Source of the DNA: Cyanoderma ruficeps
Taxonomy: Eukaryota; Chordata; Aves; Passeriformes; Timaliidae
DNA: 64,000 bases
Direction of reading: 5' to 3'
Assembly (NCBI GenBank): GCA_008694505.1
Contig: VZDJ01007755.1
Span: 11,740,596 to 11,804,595 of the forward strand
The notes under the pieces were generated by a model. The model saw only the letters and a program-made list of their open reading frames with translations. It was not told where the DNA came from and did not search any database. Below, in pieces: positions 39,201 through 54,200 of this stretch. Positions within the stretch are counted from its first letter, which is position 1. Every line of letters begins with the position of its first letter. The position numbers were made by a program, and so were the translations under genes.

Positions 39201-42200
39201 AAGCATGAGAAGGAATTTATTTACTGGAAGGGTAGTTAAGCATTGAGACAGGGAGTTAGTTGGTGGAGTCACCACCCCTGGGAGTGTTCAAGAAATGCCT
39301 GGACATGGTACTAAGTGCTTTGAAGTAGCTGACAAGATGGTAATGGGTCAAAGGTTGGACTTGATGATCTTGGAGGTCTTTTCCAACATAAATAATTTTG
39401 TGATTCTGTGAATGCAATGCTACAACACACATTGGACAAAATTGGACAGCTTATCCTGTCCGGAATCTGCAAGTACATAGAAACTGTCCCTTAGTCTCTA
39501 CAGAAAAATATGTATGTATGAACTGAGCTCATGTATGACTCCTCAAGAATAATTACTTCGAGTCCAGAATGGAGACACAGGGCTTCAAGATGAAGGTCCT
39601 TAGGAACAAAGGACCACAATCACAAAACTCACTGATAACTGCTCCAAAGATGACTTGTTACTTCTTTTCCCCTTTGCCACATAAACAGGATGTCATACAG
39701 AAAAAACCCTGAAAGAATGACCCATATGAGACAGACATTAAGTCACACTGCCTAACGCACTCTGACACATTATGGAGGTGCTCATGTGACATCAGGGCAG
39801 ACCCAGCAAAAGACCCAAACAGGACAGATCAGAACAGCTCAAAGAAAGGGTAGGGAACAAAGGCTCAAATGTAAGAGAGGGTTTACCTGAAAAAAGGTTC
39901 TTGGAACGAATAGAGTAACGGGAAAAGAGCGAGCAGACAAGGGAATGAGGATTGCAAAGAAGTCAGAGATAAAGCAAATGCCACAGATAATGACTCGAAG
40001 CTGAAAAAGGAACAGGGAAATAGTGAAGGAGACTTAAAAACACAGCTACAGATTGACGAGAAAAACATGAGGGTGAAAGAAGAAAAAGCTCTCACGCAAA
40101 GAATCTGAAGATACAGTTATTCTGTGATCACCAAGCTATTGGTTTGCTTTCATTAAAGAGTATGTCTACATACATTTTGCAATTTTTAGACAGGATTACC
40201 ATAATAATAATGATGATGATAATAATAATAATAACAATAATTTTTGTTTTGTTTGAAGTGTTCATTGAGAGGACCAATGTGAAACAGGATACAAAGACTT
40301 CCTGGCTTGAGGAAACTAAGCCAAAGGCTTCCAGACAAAGGTGAGTGATGCCTATTACCAGCAGCAGATGTTCAGAGACATGAGTGGGGAACAGAACAGA
40401 CTGTCCAACCTTACACGTCCATCAGGAAAGCCATCAGAAATAGCACAGTGAATGGCAGTCTTCACAGAGTTCAGGAAGTCAGCAAGAAGAGATTTTCAGC
40501 TATGATCCAATTACAAAAGCTGTCTGCATTCAGGCAGAGCTGTGCCACCTGTGTAGCAGAGGGCAGCATGTAGGTATACTTGTGACGTGACCTAGGCCAC
40601 GTGTCTGTCAACTTCTGACTTAAAGAAAGCCAAATCAGTCATTTTCCTCTTTAAAGGACAAAATAATATTAGCTGACAATCTTCTGCAACTCCTGTTTTC
40701 AACAGGAACCACTTGGGATCATAGGTATGTTTGAAAAATCAATCTCTAAGCAACTGAAAATATAAGAGTTTAAGGTAGATATCCTTGTTTCACTTCTTTT
40801 GACATTAAAATTAATTCCAAATATCCACTAATAGTTCTTGCTTCAGTCTTGGATGAGACAGACTGGCAGTGGCAGCCTTTAAGAGCAAATACTCAGGGAC
40901 ATCCGAGATAACACAACCCTCTTATATAACAACAGTACACTTCATGCTAACACTGAAGAAAAGGCTGAACATCAGTCCCTCAATGAACATGCCAAATATA
41001 CAGATTATATGCCAGCTCTCTAACAGCTATTATGATTGTCAAGCATACTAATAAACTTTCACAGTTGAAAGGAAAAGAAAATCTGAACCTATTTTCAGGA
41101 TACTGTGCTCTGAGTGAACACTTACAGACTAAGGATTTGTCTGCGGGGAATATGCTAAATCAAGCCCTTTTGAACTTTTGATTAAATAATTGATGCATAA
41201 TGCAGAACGTATAATATATGCATCTTTTCCATAGTTGCCTGGAAACCCATATGGAACAGTACTAGCAATTCCAGAAGCATTTAGTGTCTAAGTCGTTGGT
41301 GAAGACAAAGGAACAAGAAAGTTTTAAAAATCATTAAATCATCTCTCTTTCCATTCTTCAGATACCGCAGGATACCAGAATTAGTAACTTACACAATGGT
41401 ATCATGACTTTTGTAATACAGAGTGGCTTTTTTTTAAAGCTGTATCTCTTGGAGCCATGTGAATAATGCCACTCACTGTAAGGGAATTTGCAAGACTCGG
41501 CTTTCATTAAAATAGAAAACAATGAACACAACTAATATAATCCAGCCTTTACCTTTATGCAATAGTAATAAGCAGATCATAGAATATCCAAGGTGATCAA
41601 CAATGAAGAATAAAAATAAGAGTGCAAAATGGTGATCTTCTTTCCAAATTATAGGATTTTAAGCAAATCTCATAAAAGACTGATCACTCAGGGTTTAGAA
41701 AAATGAGAATCCCATGATCACAAATTCAAGAGGCAGATTGCTTCAAATTGCAGCCAAGCAGACCTTTTGCACTTCTCAAGTAGGAAACACTGCTTGTCAT
41801 TCAGTCTGACTGCTCTGTGACCCAGCCTGAAACTATCTTGTGCTTTATTGCTTCCAAGATGAAATGAAAAACAGCGTAAAACCCAACAATGAGAATACAG
41901 CACTAACCATGGAAATTACAGTGATGAAGGATTAAATTGTTTAATCTAAACAATTCTGCAATCATCATAATTTGGTGGCTCTGTTTCTGACAGTAAGTTT
42001 CCTGAGGAGGGCAAGTACAAAATTGCATGGGCTATGCAGTTCTTGGGATGTAAAAGGCAGGACAGTGACAGTGAATACCTCCTGCCATGGCAGGACGTAT
42101 TCACTGTCACTATCATCTTCACATCTTCATGGGATTCTTGCACCTTTGCACATTGGTTGTGCACTCTATTTCACATTTGAGAAAATCAATACCCACTGAG

Positions 42201-45200
42201 TTAAAGGACAAATGTCTTTATACTACACTGGTAAGAGGTCTCATTTGAGTAAACAGAAGCAGTTACATGGTCCTAAATCAACCAACATGGAAAGATGAAA
42301 GATCTGGTGGTTAAACATCAACAGGACAGACTGGAACACCTGTGAATATCCTCTAGCATTGTGTTTAGCGAACTCTTTTGGATATGTAAGATCAGCACAG
42401 GTTTTCTCCTGCAGAAGAAGAAAGTTTAACCTGGATGTCTTGTTAACTTCCTCAGCCATTGGATAACACAAGGTCACAGCACCATTTCCAGCGTGGAATC
42501 AAGACTTGCTTATCCTTCCCTTTTACTACAGGTACCAGATATTGCAACTTTTCACTTTGTGCTGAATGGTATGCTGAATGGGATGGGATAAAATTGTATT
42601 TTAAGTGTCAGCCCAGCATAGAAAAAATACAGTCAAACCCCAAACCCTAGCAATTTTATTTAGGTTGAATCAAATAATTTTTTAAAAATTGCTTGCCCGG
42701 ATGATGGGGGCCAGTAGCTCAAACAGGCTCATCTCATCCTTTCATACCTAGATCCTCAGTTTCTAGGACAAACCCATTTTCAGCAGCTTCATGTAGCGTG
42801 ACAGGAGGTCTAAGTCTACAGACAGAAAAGAGCTTTAAGAAAAGCATCTAAAAATAATGTATTTACAATAACTGTCATTCATTTTCACGAGGAAATGATT
42901 ACATTTCAAGAGGGGAGAAATTATCTTAACTTAAAACAAATGTAAAAAGGCAGATCAGATCAGGGAAGCACCCAAAAGCATGTACGGAGATTAAGCTGAC
43001 ATGCCTACATGCCTCAGCTGTGACTACACAGGCCCAGAGGAAGCAGAACAAAGAGCAGGTGGAGGAGACTGCCTTGGACATGCATAAGGTTTCCATGATA
43101 GTCATATCAGCTGTGCTCCCTATGTGGAAACTGCTGTACTACAACCTGGATAGGACAAAAGAATTAAAAAAAAAAAAAATCACTCACACAGAACAATATT
43201 AAAGGGAGAAACAAAGACACCAACATCCTAAGGTGCTGAGATTAAACTGCCAGAAAAACAAGCTCCCTTTTTGTCTGCATTAATTAAGCCACATGTTACC
43301 ATCACCAGCACAGCTTTTGATTCACACTTCCAACCGTCAATGATTTATTCTGAACTAGGGAAATCAGCAAAGTCTGCTTTTCCAGCCACAGCCACAGAAT
43401 GATCTCACAACACATTTAGGATAGTTCATCAAGGACAGCAGCAGTTTTCCAGCCATACAGCTCTGTGTAAATGAGTGATATTTAATGGTATAATGGTTTT
43501 GATTATGATATGTTGTTATGTCCTACTCCTGGCTGTCACCACACCCCAGAGGCAATTTGCATGTGAACATGGTATTTCATCTCAGCATGTAATAAATTCA
43601 CTGAGAAAGAAGTCTTAAAATAAATCAACTCCACAATGATCACTGGGGATAATTATAAACTGTGGGGTTTGCTGGTTCTGGATACCGGTGAATGTCGAGA
43701 GATAGGTCTAACTGCTGTCATTGGTCTTTCATTCTTGTTTTAGGAAAGCCTAAGATGCTTCTGTGCCTGGATGCCATGGTGTTGTGGTTTTGGTTTGATT
43801 TCCCGGCCAACACACCATTTATGTGGTGGTTTCACGTTCGTGGAATTTTATTTGCCAAGTAGGAGATAGGATTTGGGGAGGAAAAGGCGAAAACAGGCTC
43901 AACTTAAAGGTAAACATATAGTTTATTAACACACAGTAAGGAAAAGAAAAAAAAAAATAGAACTTTCAAAACCCTTCTCTTCCCCCCCCAAAGTGTTCAC
44001 TTTCCTACAAACAACATAGAGACAAAACCTGTGACATTCAGTCAGTTTCACCATTTAAATATAGTCTTTCATCAGTTCTTCAGAAGAGGAGTCTCTTGTT
44101 TACCACGGAATTCTCCCACTGACAACTTAGAAAAGTTCTCTTGTGGGTTGGAACTCTCAGAGAAACAGCCGCCCGGGGAAAACCTGCTTACATGTGGTCT
44201 CTTCCCATTAGCAGTTTCCCAAGCTGCTTATGGGTCATGGAACTCAAGCATCTGGGGTGTCACCTTTTAAAGACAAGCAAATTCAAAGCAAAGGATTTTT
44301 CATCTCAAGCAACAGAGATGTCTTCTCACTTCTTTCACTGGTGCAGGAGCTTCTCATCTCTTTTTCTCTGTTCAGGCATCTCATGTGACCGTACAGTGTA
44401 TCACAAACTTCCTTGCTCAAAAATCCACAAATCATCTCCCCAAATGCATATTTTTCCATGATTTAAAGGACAATCTACCAATAGAGTTCATTTCCATAGC
44501 TCGAACAAGTAAGTCCAGCCAGCAGGCAACTCCTTCATCCTTCCTCTAATTAATCCTTTTCTCACTCTTTCCATCTGACTGTTACGCTAAGTCTTCTCTA
44601 TGTTCAATCACTTTGCTCTCACTCTGGGAAGAACCAGTGCTTTGGAAGTCCCATCTCCTGGCAGGAAAGAGTTACACCTTGCCAAGGCCTGCGGTGGTCA
44701 TGTGCTCTCTGCCCAGTGGCAGCCAAGATTTTTCAAAAGCCATGGGAATGGGGGAAAAACTCAGGCAGGCAGATCTCAAAGCAGCCCGGCTCCTTGCCCC
44801 CACCCCTCGGTCTCGTTCAGGGTGGGCCCAGCTTGGAGCGGCTGCAGGCTCCCCTCTCTCTGCTGGGGAAAGGGCTCAGGCCCACGGCCAGGCCTCGGGC
44901 CAGCTCGCCCCCCATGGGGGAGCAGCAGAGTGTTTCCAGCTGCTAAAACCCGATCTGGGCTGGGGCACATCATCCCCTCTCCCAGCCTGGGAGTCACTGG
45001 GCCAGGCGGGCCTCCCTTGAAAAACCCGGGAGAGCCAGGACTGCCTTAACTCCTTTGAAGGTGGAAGAAAAAGAGAGCGATCCCAGGTTTCCTTCTAACT
45101 TTTTTTAAGGCTGTGTGTGTCCCAGAGGTGTATCCCTGCATGCAATTGGCTATTTTGGATGTCAATTCAAAGGAAACCACCAATTACACCTCACCAACTG

Positions 45201-48200
45201 TGCTAAACCAACACAACATGGATAAACAACAGCAAATCAACCTTGCCAAGATGGCATTTTTCTGGCAGCGAGGGACACTAAGCAGGAGTTATGTTTGCTG
45301 AGAATGTAGTCAGATGCTACAAAACCTGCTCCAAAGCACTGGCAGCAAAGTAAAGGACAATACCCTCCTGTCTGACTAGGTGAGAGCAACATTGGTTCAT
45401 AGGGTTTTCAAGTTCTGTGACTGTTCTAGACCTTGTGGTGCTCATCTGTAGTGTTTCCATCTCCCCGCTTGATTCTTGCAGTGTGCACTATCTAGGACCA
45501 CCTTTAAAGTACATTTAGAAAATCTGTATGATAAAGTCAGCTATTCCCATTTGGTATATTTTGTACAGTACAGACTGGAATAAGCACACAGCATGTTTGA
45601 TCAAGTTCCTGCACCTGCTTCCTAGTTGCTTTTATTAACCCAAATAATGAAAATTAAACTCAAATGATTAGGATGCTGTTATTTCCAAAACTATACCCAA
45701 TACCATCCACCAGTAAAGTGGCCACAGTCACCTCAGACACTCCTGGCTGTACCTTCTGGGATTTCAAGATGACATAATCACCAGCAATGTTTTCTCCAAG
45801 GTCCACCTGTCCACAGCTCTTCGCATTCATTTGGAATGAATGCCCAAATCTCAGTATCTTATCAAGACTTCAGTATTTATTTGATTTCTTTTCTTCCTTT
45901 TTTCCAGATAAGGCATCTATGTCTTGTGCTGGTATTTATAACCAAGGGAAGACTACTGCTATTGCAACAGGTCTATTGCTACAGGAGTTCTGCAAAGCAA
46001 TCAGCAAGTAGTCTGCAATTATCTTTTTCTATACCCACCACATCCTCAAAAGTAGCTACATAACCTACAGAGTTTCTCTTTTCATTATTTCCAATTTTAG
46101 AAATTGTCAGCAGAAATAAGAAGCATAAAATCAGTTTATATTCATGGTGAATTACGAAGGTTTCCCAGCTTTTAGGATTTCTGCCTTCAGAATTTGGCAT
46201 GTCTCTTTTGGGATTTTTGTCACATATTACATACCACATTTGGGCACTTAGCAGATTCAGAGGTGTGGTGACAATAATTTGAAAATATTATTATTATTTA
46301 TTTGCAGTGTTAACTCAGGTAAAGAGGAATGCTTAAATTTTCAGGAATTCTTCTTTGAAAGATAACATCAGAGATTTTTCAAATTTATCTACCTTTTTTA
46401 TGAGTCCTTAAGAAGAATTACTTGCTTTTCTGAAGGACAAGGCTGAACTGGATTAAATTTCATTCTATTTGACAAATAATTGCAATTACTGATAATGATT
46501 TTTCACATTTTGATGATTGTATTTAAACTGTCACTTTAAAATGCTCAGAGACATTTTTACACACAGAGAGTATTTTCCCAAAGTTTTACAAAATTATCCG
46601 GAAGACATATATTTGCAATTTTGAAGACTGTTGGTGAAATACCTGCAAAGAAATCTTCTTCTTATAAAAATGAAATAATTTCATAAAGCAAATTACTTTC
46701 TTGACAGTGGTAGTCCTCAAGGTGAAACGTATGTAGTGATACTCTGTTCTCTGTAATTTTTGTCCAGATATTTTAACTAGTTTCAGGAGAAACTCTGCAA
46801 GAGAGAATGGCTCTCAGAATATGTTTTTTGCCCATCACACACTGCCTACTTTGCCAGTAAAACCCAGCCTGCCACTCAAGGTTTCGGCAAAAAACTGCTT
46901 TTGTACTGAGAGAAGAATTGACAAAGGGAGGCCAGGAGAGGAACCTGTGTCTGCATTAAAGGCAGCAGAAACTAACAGTGCACTGCATGTGTAAGTGTAG
47001 CTGCCTGTTAAACAATATCCCATGACTGCCTATGCTAATGGGAACCTCTGGGTAAAAAAGATGGTGCTAATAAAGCCTCTGCTCTGCTTTCCTTGGAACA
47101 AACACTTCTGGCACTCAAAGCAGCTTTCTGCTTCCATCCTCATACACCTTCAGCCTGTAGCCAGGAGCAGCTCTCTGCAATTTACTAAATTAGCTCTTTA
47201 AAAGAACCCCGCAAATACAGTCTTTCCAAGCCAGTTTTTCCCTAGTAAGTCTGGGCCAGTGTGCCAGGGCAGGGCAGGAGAGCACAGCTGAAAGAAGACA
47301 AGGATGCCTTGAGTGACAGGAGGTGCTATGCACTGGGAGTGGAGCAGAACTGTCTTTGAGCTTTTTCTTGTTATATTCTACCCTAAATGAAGCAGCTCAG
47401 ATGCAGCTGAAAGATTTTTTTCCCTATGACCCCTTTTTCTTTTTTGTCTCATTACTATTGGGTGGTACATAATGACAATTTCTGTAGAGGAAAAAAACCC
47501 CTCAACCCAAAACAGTAGCTGACATGAGCCAGAGGTCTGATATTAACCATTTCAAGGGCAGTGCTCAGTTCAGTGGCTCTGTGTTTAGCAGCTCTTTCTT
47601 GGACAGCCACTGCTTGAATACCTGTCAGGTGAATGAATAACTTCTTTTCCCATTGGTAAGAGAAACCCATCTGGGAGAGCATCTTGAAATGAGAAGGAAA
47701 CTACTTGATGGTGAAAAGACACACAGAATCCAGCCTGTTCCAGAGCAGCAGGCATTATTCCTTAAGTTGCACAGAACCTAATACTTAGGATGACATTTTA
47801 AGTTTCTCCTTTTATTTTCTTTTTCCTTAAAAAGAGATTGATACAGTATAAATCTTTAAACGAGATCAGCAAATTACTCCTAGGTTAACAATGGAGACCA
47901 GAAGCTAAGTCCTGTCCATGAGTGACTTGGCACAAGCTGGAAAATTGCAGGGCATCTGCATTAATTCTCTATGAAGAGAACCAACAGTTCCACAAAAGCA
48001 GATCACAGTTGATAAAAGGCACAAAATTAAAATTAACAACCAGTATATTTTCAGCCAGCCAGAAACTTCCAGCAATGAGGCTATTGTTAGCCCTTAGGTT
48101 TTTTTAAATTTGCTTTTGCATGCAGTTGCATACATACACTGTCCATTTAATTGGATACTTGTGTCACCTCAAACTACTGTATTCTGTTACCATGAAAATG

Positions 48201-51200
48201 AAGTGAAAATGTCATCCTCCTAAACATACAATTTAAAAAAAAAAAACACTGAATACAACATAAGATCATACATCTTTCAACACATTTGCTTCTGAATGGC
48301 AGAAGCCAGCTGCTGGGCAGGTACTAAACCCCTCCCGGGGTTTGTGTCTGGCAGACTGCTTATAATGCAATACCAAACCTTCAATTCATACTTCAGCTAA
48401 GGACATATTAAAAATACGAGGAGTGTGCTACAAAAGTGATTAAAGTACCAGCTCCGTGGTTAATAACACAGTAAATACTCTCCAAAATATTTTCCATCAC
48501 AGCTTGGTCTCTCCAGTATGTTTGGACAGCATAAGCTAAACATTTTTGTAACACAGACATTTGTAACTCCGAAACTAGGAACTTAACGGGGCGGTAAATT
48601 TCTATCTACAGTGAGCATTTTTTAACATACTTACCACTGTGTGTTGCACAAGCATAGCCAGGTTGTCATTCTAGTCTACATGTGAGGACTAAAACCCACT
48701 TGTTTTCTCTGTGTTGGTCCTCTCCCTACTGCTACTGCTGACAAGAGTCCCCTTGGTTAGGGTTTTTAAGCTGGTGTGAAAAGGTCCAGTAAAGCACACA
48801 TACCCAAACCTGCCCTTCTAAGTATTTGCACACTATTTTGGATGGAGGAGAAACGATACACTCCATAACAGATTTTATATGTATTTCCCCTTTAAAGCTC
48901 ACAGCACACAACTGTGCTAATGGAAAATGCAGCCGTAAAGGGAAAAAGACTGAATCTCTGAAGAGAAGCTAAAAAAAGTCACTAATCAAGTGGGAAATTT
49001 CCCAATAAAACCTAGAGGGAGTAAGACAGATACGCAGAGATTACAAGCAGGTTCACTCTCTCAGAAGAGCTGCGTCTAGCTGGCCTTCTGGAAATAGAAG
49101 GGTCTGACCAACATTGCACTTACTTTGCTGTACCCTAAATAGAAGAGGACTGGAAGAACATTTTTTCTCACAGAGCTGCTATAAAAGCATTTAATTTGCA
49201 GGGCCCTGCTGAAACTCACAAATGCAATTTCACAAGAACATTAGAGAATGCAGTTAACATACTTACTAATTAAAGTTGTGGCCTGTATCCTGACCCATCA
49301 TTCTATGACTGAATCAGTGGCATATTTGAGGCAAGTTCCTTATATAAACAGTTTAATATTTGAAGTCTGCCCAGGCACTCTGATTAATACCCTTTGCAAT
49401 GCCAGATCACACAGTCCAGGTGTGAAGGACAGACCGGGGAGTGCAGTGGAAAGCTTGTAACGATGGTAGGTGAAATAATTGTTGGCATACTTACAGTTGC
49501 ATTTCTTCTGAACAAATCGAAGCTTGCATGCTGTTCGGTAGGTGGACAACCGGATGCGATCCAGATCCTGAGCCCCTAGTGGAAGAGAGTAACAGTGACA
49601 TTTGTATGGAATATGACCCACGCGTGTGTGTATCTTTGCAAGCACAGAAGCCAGAGAACAAAGAGGACACATGAGCTGCCTCCCTTTAACAATTTTCAAG
49701 GCTCTCTCCTTTGCAGAGAGAGTAGAGAGGAGTGAGGAGTAACAAGGGGAATGTCAGGAGCTACAGCGTTAAAAGAATTTTATAAAGGAAGGCATGGAAC
49801 AGTCAGCCCACTGTGTCTGTCACTTTGAAGAACAATCTGGTCAAGCTGCAGGCTAAAATACACACTGGCCAGGCTCCAACAGCAGGGAAAACCTCAGTCG
49901 AGTTTTAATATTTAGCAAAAAAAGCTCATAACAAATATCTTTAGCTGACATGCCACACTAGAGCAAGGTATTGCCAGCAAACCAGATCAGAAAACATACT
50001 GTGCTGTAACATAAAGACCTATGGCAATCTGCAGAAGGGGGCAATGACAAGGGGCGTGAGGCCTTTCTCCATTTTGTGGATGTATGTTCTCTGCCATGGA
50101 GAGATGTATATGGATGTACATTCTCTGAGGGTCAGCTCTATGCTCCACACAAAGCTTGGCCCTGGCTGTTGCAACGTAAAGATGCAATAACATTTCCAAA
50201 GCAGCTGTCCAAGAGATGGGAATAAACGAAGTGGCAGCTGCCTCACAAACAAGGACAGTACACAGGGGCCAGTATGGGGACTGTGTATGGGGACTATGTG
50301 CCAGAACCTGGCACAGTGTCCAACAAACTCATCCACACAAGGTACAGTCAGGATGTAAGAGGAGTGGAATACAGCCCTGCTTTCACACAAGCTTCCTAAG
50401 TGCTTTAAGATTTCTCAGCTGAACTGCTGAACACACGGCCACGTCGGCATCTGTAGCAGGATACTCTAAGTGGGGGTAAAACAGCTCAAATTTTTTCCCA
50501 TTTGCATAAGTTATCAGTGGTGGATGGAGAAGGTGGATCATGTTGCTTTAGCTGTTCAGGAATGCTGAGACAAGCCTGACTCCACAATCCCAAAGCTGAA
50601 CCTTCTAGGGACATGAAAAACAGCCCTGCCTGATGGAAATCTGCACTGATGAGGATGTGGCACACAAAGTTCCTGACAAAGGAAGCAACAAGTGATAGTA
50701 CTGATAACTTATCTAAAGCTGCTGAGCTGGCACGGGTAGCCTAGAAACACTTGACTGGCAGTCAATTACTTTATACTATAAAAGCTCAGTTCCATTTTTA
50801 ATGACAGGGACTCCTAACATGCTCCTTCTGGATATGTGTGTGGCAATTCCTCGAGTGGGGATGCCTCTCAAGGTTATTCCTTGAGGCCAAGTGGAAGAGA
50901 TTTGCCCACAGTGTTGATACGTGTGAGTAACACCAATCTCTACTTAATAATTATTAATCTACTTTTGAAACAATTTATTAAATAAATAGTGCCCAATATA
51001 ATTAGTTATAAATATCCATGTTATCTGGTAAGTAACTTTGATTAAAATATTTTTAAAATATTTATTTTATTCCTATAAATATATTTGGTTTTCTGTCATT
51101 AATCCTGCATGATGAAGTCATATAAAGTATCAATTACATCTGTATAATCCTTAAGAAATAAACTCTTGACCAAGTCTGGAACTAGGACTGGATTGAGCTC

Positions 51201-54200
51201 GACTCAGACTACTCTTTGAGAAGGAGTTTTCAGAGTGAAGGGGATCCTTTCTGCACTGTGTGACTCAGTTGAAGGGCTTCCTTCCCTGATAAGTCTTGCC
51301 TGAAGCTCCCATTCTGCCTGTGGCAGCATCATTCACCCACACTTTCTTAAACAATGCCATCCTTCAGACCAAAATTTTTCAAAGGTGGCTACTCCCTTTT
51401 GGCAGTTACACCATCTGCTCCTAGGAGAAATTACCTTTGATTACTTACCATCAGGTATGGGAAGTATTTTTGTGAGTTTTTTTCCATCATATCCTCTATT
51501 GTTAAAATTGTACAGGTTTTTTTCCTTCTCCATTGGTATCTCACTGACAGCTTTTGGAAAATTTCTTTACAGGTGAAAGAGAGGATAAAGCTTGCAACAC
51601 TAAGCTTTTCCGTTTTAACAGGAAAAATAAATAAAATGAATGTAACTTTTTCCCCTCTTAACTTCAGTGAAAGCTATCAATAAATTTCCAGTGCTCCTTT
51701 ATAAAACCCCAGCCTTTTAACAAGTTTTAAAGAGTGAGAGCAAAGTGAGACTCTGGCTCATTGAGCTTCTGAAGTAGCAGTAATAATCCTAAATAAACAA
51801 ATTTGTAGGCAATGTTTATTGTTTTTTTTTCCCCCTATCTGCATACACAGTGGATGGTATTGTTTAGATATTATTTGTGGAGTAGGTGTTGCTGGTAAGA
51901 TGCTGGAACAGACAATTTAATTTTGTCATGATTCACATTTTGCCACAGTCAGAGATCTATTTGTCAAGTAACTTCTGTAGAAAAGTGCCATTACTTACAC
52001 GATGAAGAGTCCTGAAAAACAAGTGGAAAGATGTGCAGGACTGAGCATGACAAACGAGACAGTGAATTTAGAATTCCCTACAGGGTTGCCAGTGGCCAGT
52101 CCTTCCTTCTGCCTGCTGGCAGTGCCTCACACTGTTTTCTTTGAATATGCTCATGTCATATAACACTGTTTGCAGTTTGCAAAAATAACACAGGCACACA
52201 GTGCAACTTTGGCTGCTGTTTTCTTTCTGGATAATATGTGCCAACAATGATGTACATTTTGAACTCTCCATCAGTGTGGGCATGTCAGGTCAAACTCAGG
52301 TAAGACTAAGACCTAGCAGCATGATGTCCAACAGAGCATTTTGAGCTATAAGACAAGCTTTAACCACGGGACTCTACAAAAGGTGGTAACAACTATGATA
52401 TTAACTCACAAAAGTCTATAATTTGGAACTAGAAGGATGACTCCTCTGAAGGAAAGGAAGCAAAAATGATCCAACTGGACCTCTCAAAATACAGGGAAAA
52501 TCACAGTGGTCCAAATTTAATCAAATCCTTCTATTCCGTGTTCAGGACAAACTTTTCACTTTAAGAGGCTTGAAAAGTTGGATTGATTTTTTTCTTTTGT
52601 TTTTTCCTCTTTTCTATCTTGTGTAGTCCGGAACATGACCCACTTCGTAAAATTATTGTGGGATTTTAATCATAGACTTGCAGGTGTACGTCCCAAGAGC
52701 CAAAACCACTGGCAAAAGTCTTTATATTATAAATTTTCTTCCTCTGACACTGGCAGGTTGTGGAGTTTACCTATTACCACAGGTTTATGCCTATCAGAAC
52801 ATTAAGAAGCTTCACATGGCTCACAATATGTAGGGCATCAGGAGCACATGGTTTTTGTTAAACATGTCAAACGTGTGGGCTTGCACACAGCCGGGGGCAG
52901 CTGAGCACTATGCCAGGATGAACTTCAACTTCAGTGAAGCACACCCTCTGCACACAGAGCTATCTGAGGGGCTCTCATGAATATGGCTAAAATACATTTA
53001 GTTTTTCCAGAAACTTAGTATTTTCCCCTCCTTTTACCTAGTTGGAACATCCAGCTCTCTGTGTACATGTGTAGTAGGTGGAGGAACAGAGGTAGGCAAA
53101 CAGAAGAGGGAAGCACACGTGAGATAAACCAGACTGAAGTAAATATGGCAAAATACTAAACAGTGAAAGAAGAAAATAGTAGACTGTAACTACTAGTGTA
53201 CAATACAGGAAAATAGTCCCTCCTCTGCCTCCAACTGCTGATTTTCCCAACACCTCCTTAACTCCTCCAAAAGAATCCAACATCAAAACAGCCTTCAAAA
53301 CTGTGGAAACAAACCGTAAATCCTCACAGCAAAGTCCTACATATTTTAGGAGTATTTTAAACTAATTGAAATTAAGGGTACCTATGCCACTGACTTTAGC
53401 TGGTAAAAAGTCAAGGCTCTTCTCTAATTCTAATTAAAACCCCAGTATGTTTTGATAATGGACAAACGATTTTTTGATTCTGGCCAAAGTTCACCACTTC
53501 CCTCCAAGGGTCCAAGATGCTGTACACAAGAGACAACTGAATCACAGAATATCCTGATTTGGAAGGGACCCACAAGAATCCTCAAGTGCAACTCTCGGGT
53601 CTGCACAGGATACTCCCAAAAATCACACCCTGTCCCCGACAGTATTGTCCAAATGCTTTTTCAACTCTGTCAGGCTTGGTGCTATGATCACTTCCCTGGG
53701 GAGCCTGTTCCAGTGCCCTCTGGGTGAAGAACCTTTCTCTAATATCCAACCTAGCCCTCGCATGAGACAGCTTCATTCCATTTCCTCAGGTCCTGTCACT
53801 GGGCACCAGAGAGAAAAGATCAGTGAGAAATATCCATGAGTTACAACAGCAAGCGCTGTGTGATACTAAAACAATTACAGGGCACAACAGAGCTGGTGGA
53901 CACTGTGGAATGGGCCAAAACAGTTCTTGGTAGGTCATCTGAGTGGGAAGTCTTTAATATGGAGAGCTCAGATGTAGGGCTCACTCCCAGGCAACAGTCC
54001 TGAGCACACTGAATTCATCAGCACAATTTCATTATGCACAATAACTCCAAGCCCAGTAATGCCCATCTTAGTCTCCCACCAAAGACCAGGGAGGTCTTCT
54101 GTCATTGTTTACTACCTGGCAGGGGACAAACAACAGGAAGCTTAGTAATTACACACAAAACTCAGGTAAATCTAGTAACAGGGTGACAATCTCAAACTTG

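Larger units (their letters stand above)
25107..49494 (-). other. DTNA intron 2 (24.4 kb)
   Basis: This is the largest intron with both ends in the window. It holds an LTR at about 26560-27749, CR1 fragments at 33237-33700 and 39195-39414, a CpG-rich patch at about 35700-36130, an ATA/ATG microsatellite at 40201-40241, a near-perfect palindrome at 42061-42114, and an LTR at about 43780-45218. One undetermined base (n) is at 32258. The intervals 27750-33236, 33701-35699, 36131-39194, 40242-42060, 42115-43779 and 45219-49494 show no recognisable gene or repeat beyond short AT-rich duplications. Confidence 0.85.

Noticed and set aside
44600..45049. 149- and 135-codon overlapping open frames on the plus strand
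   Set aside because: Both fall in the GC-rich part of the LTR at 43780-45218, run in two frames at once, and look like composition artefacts.
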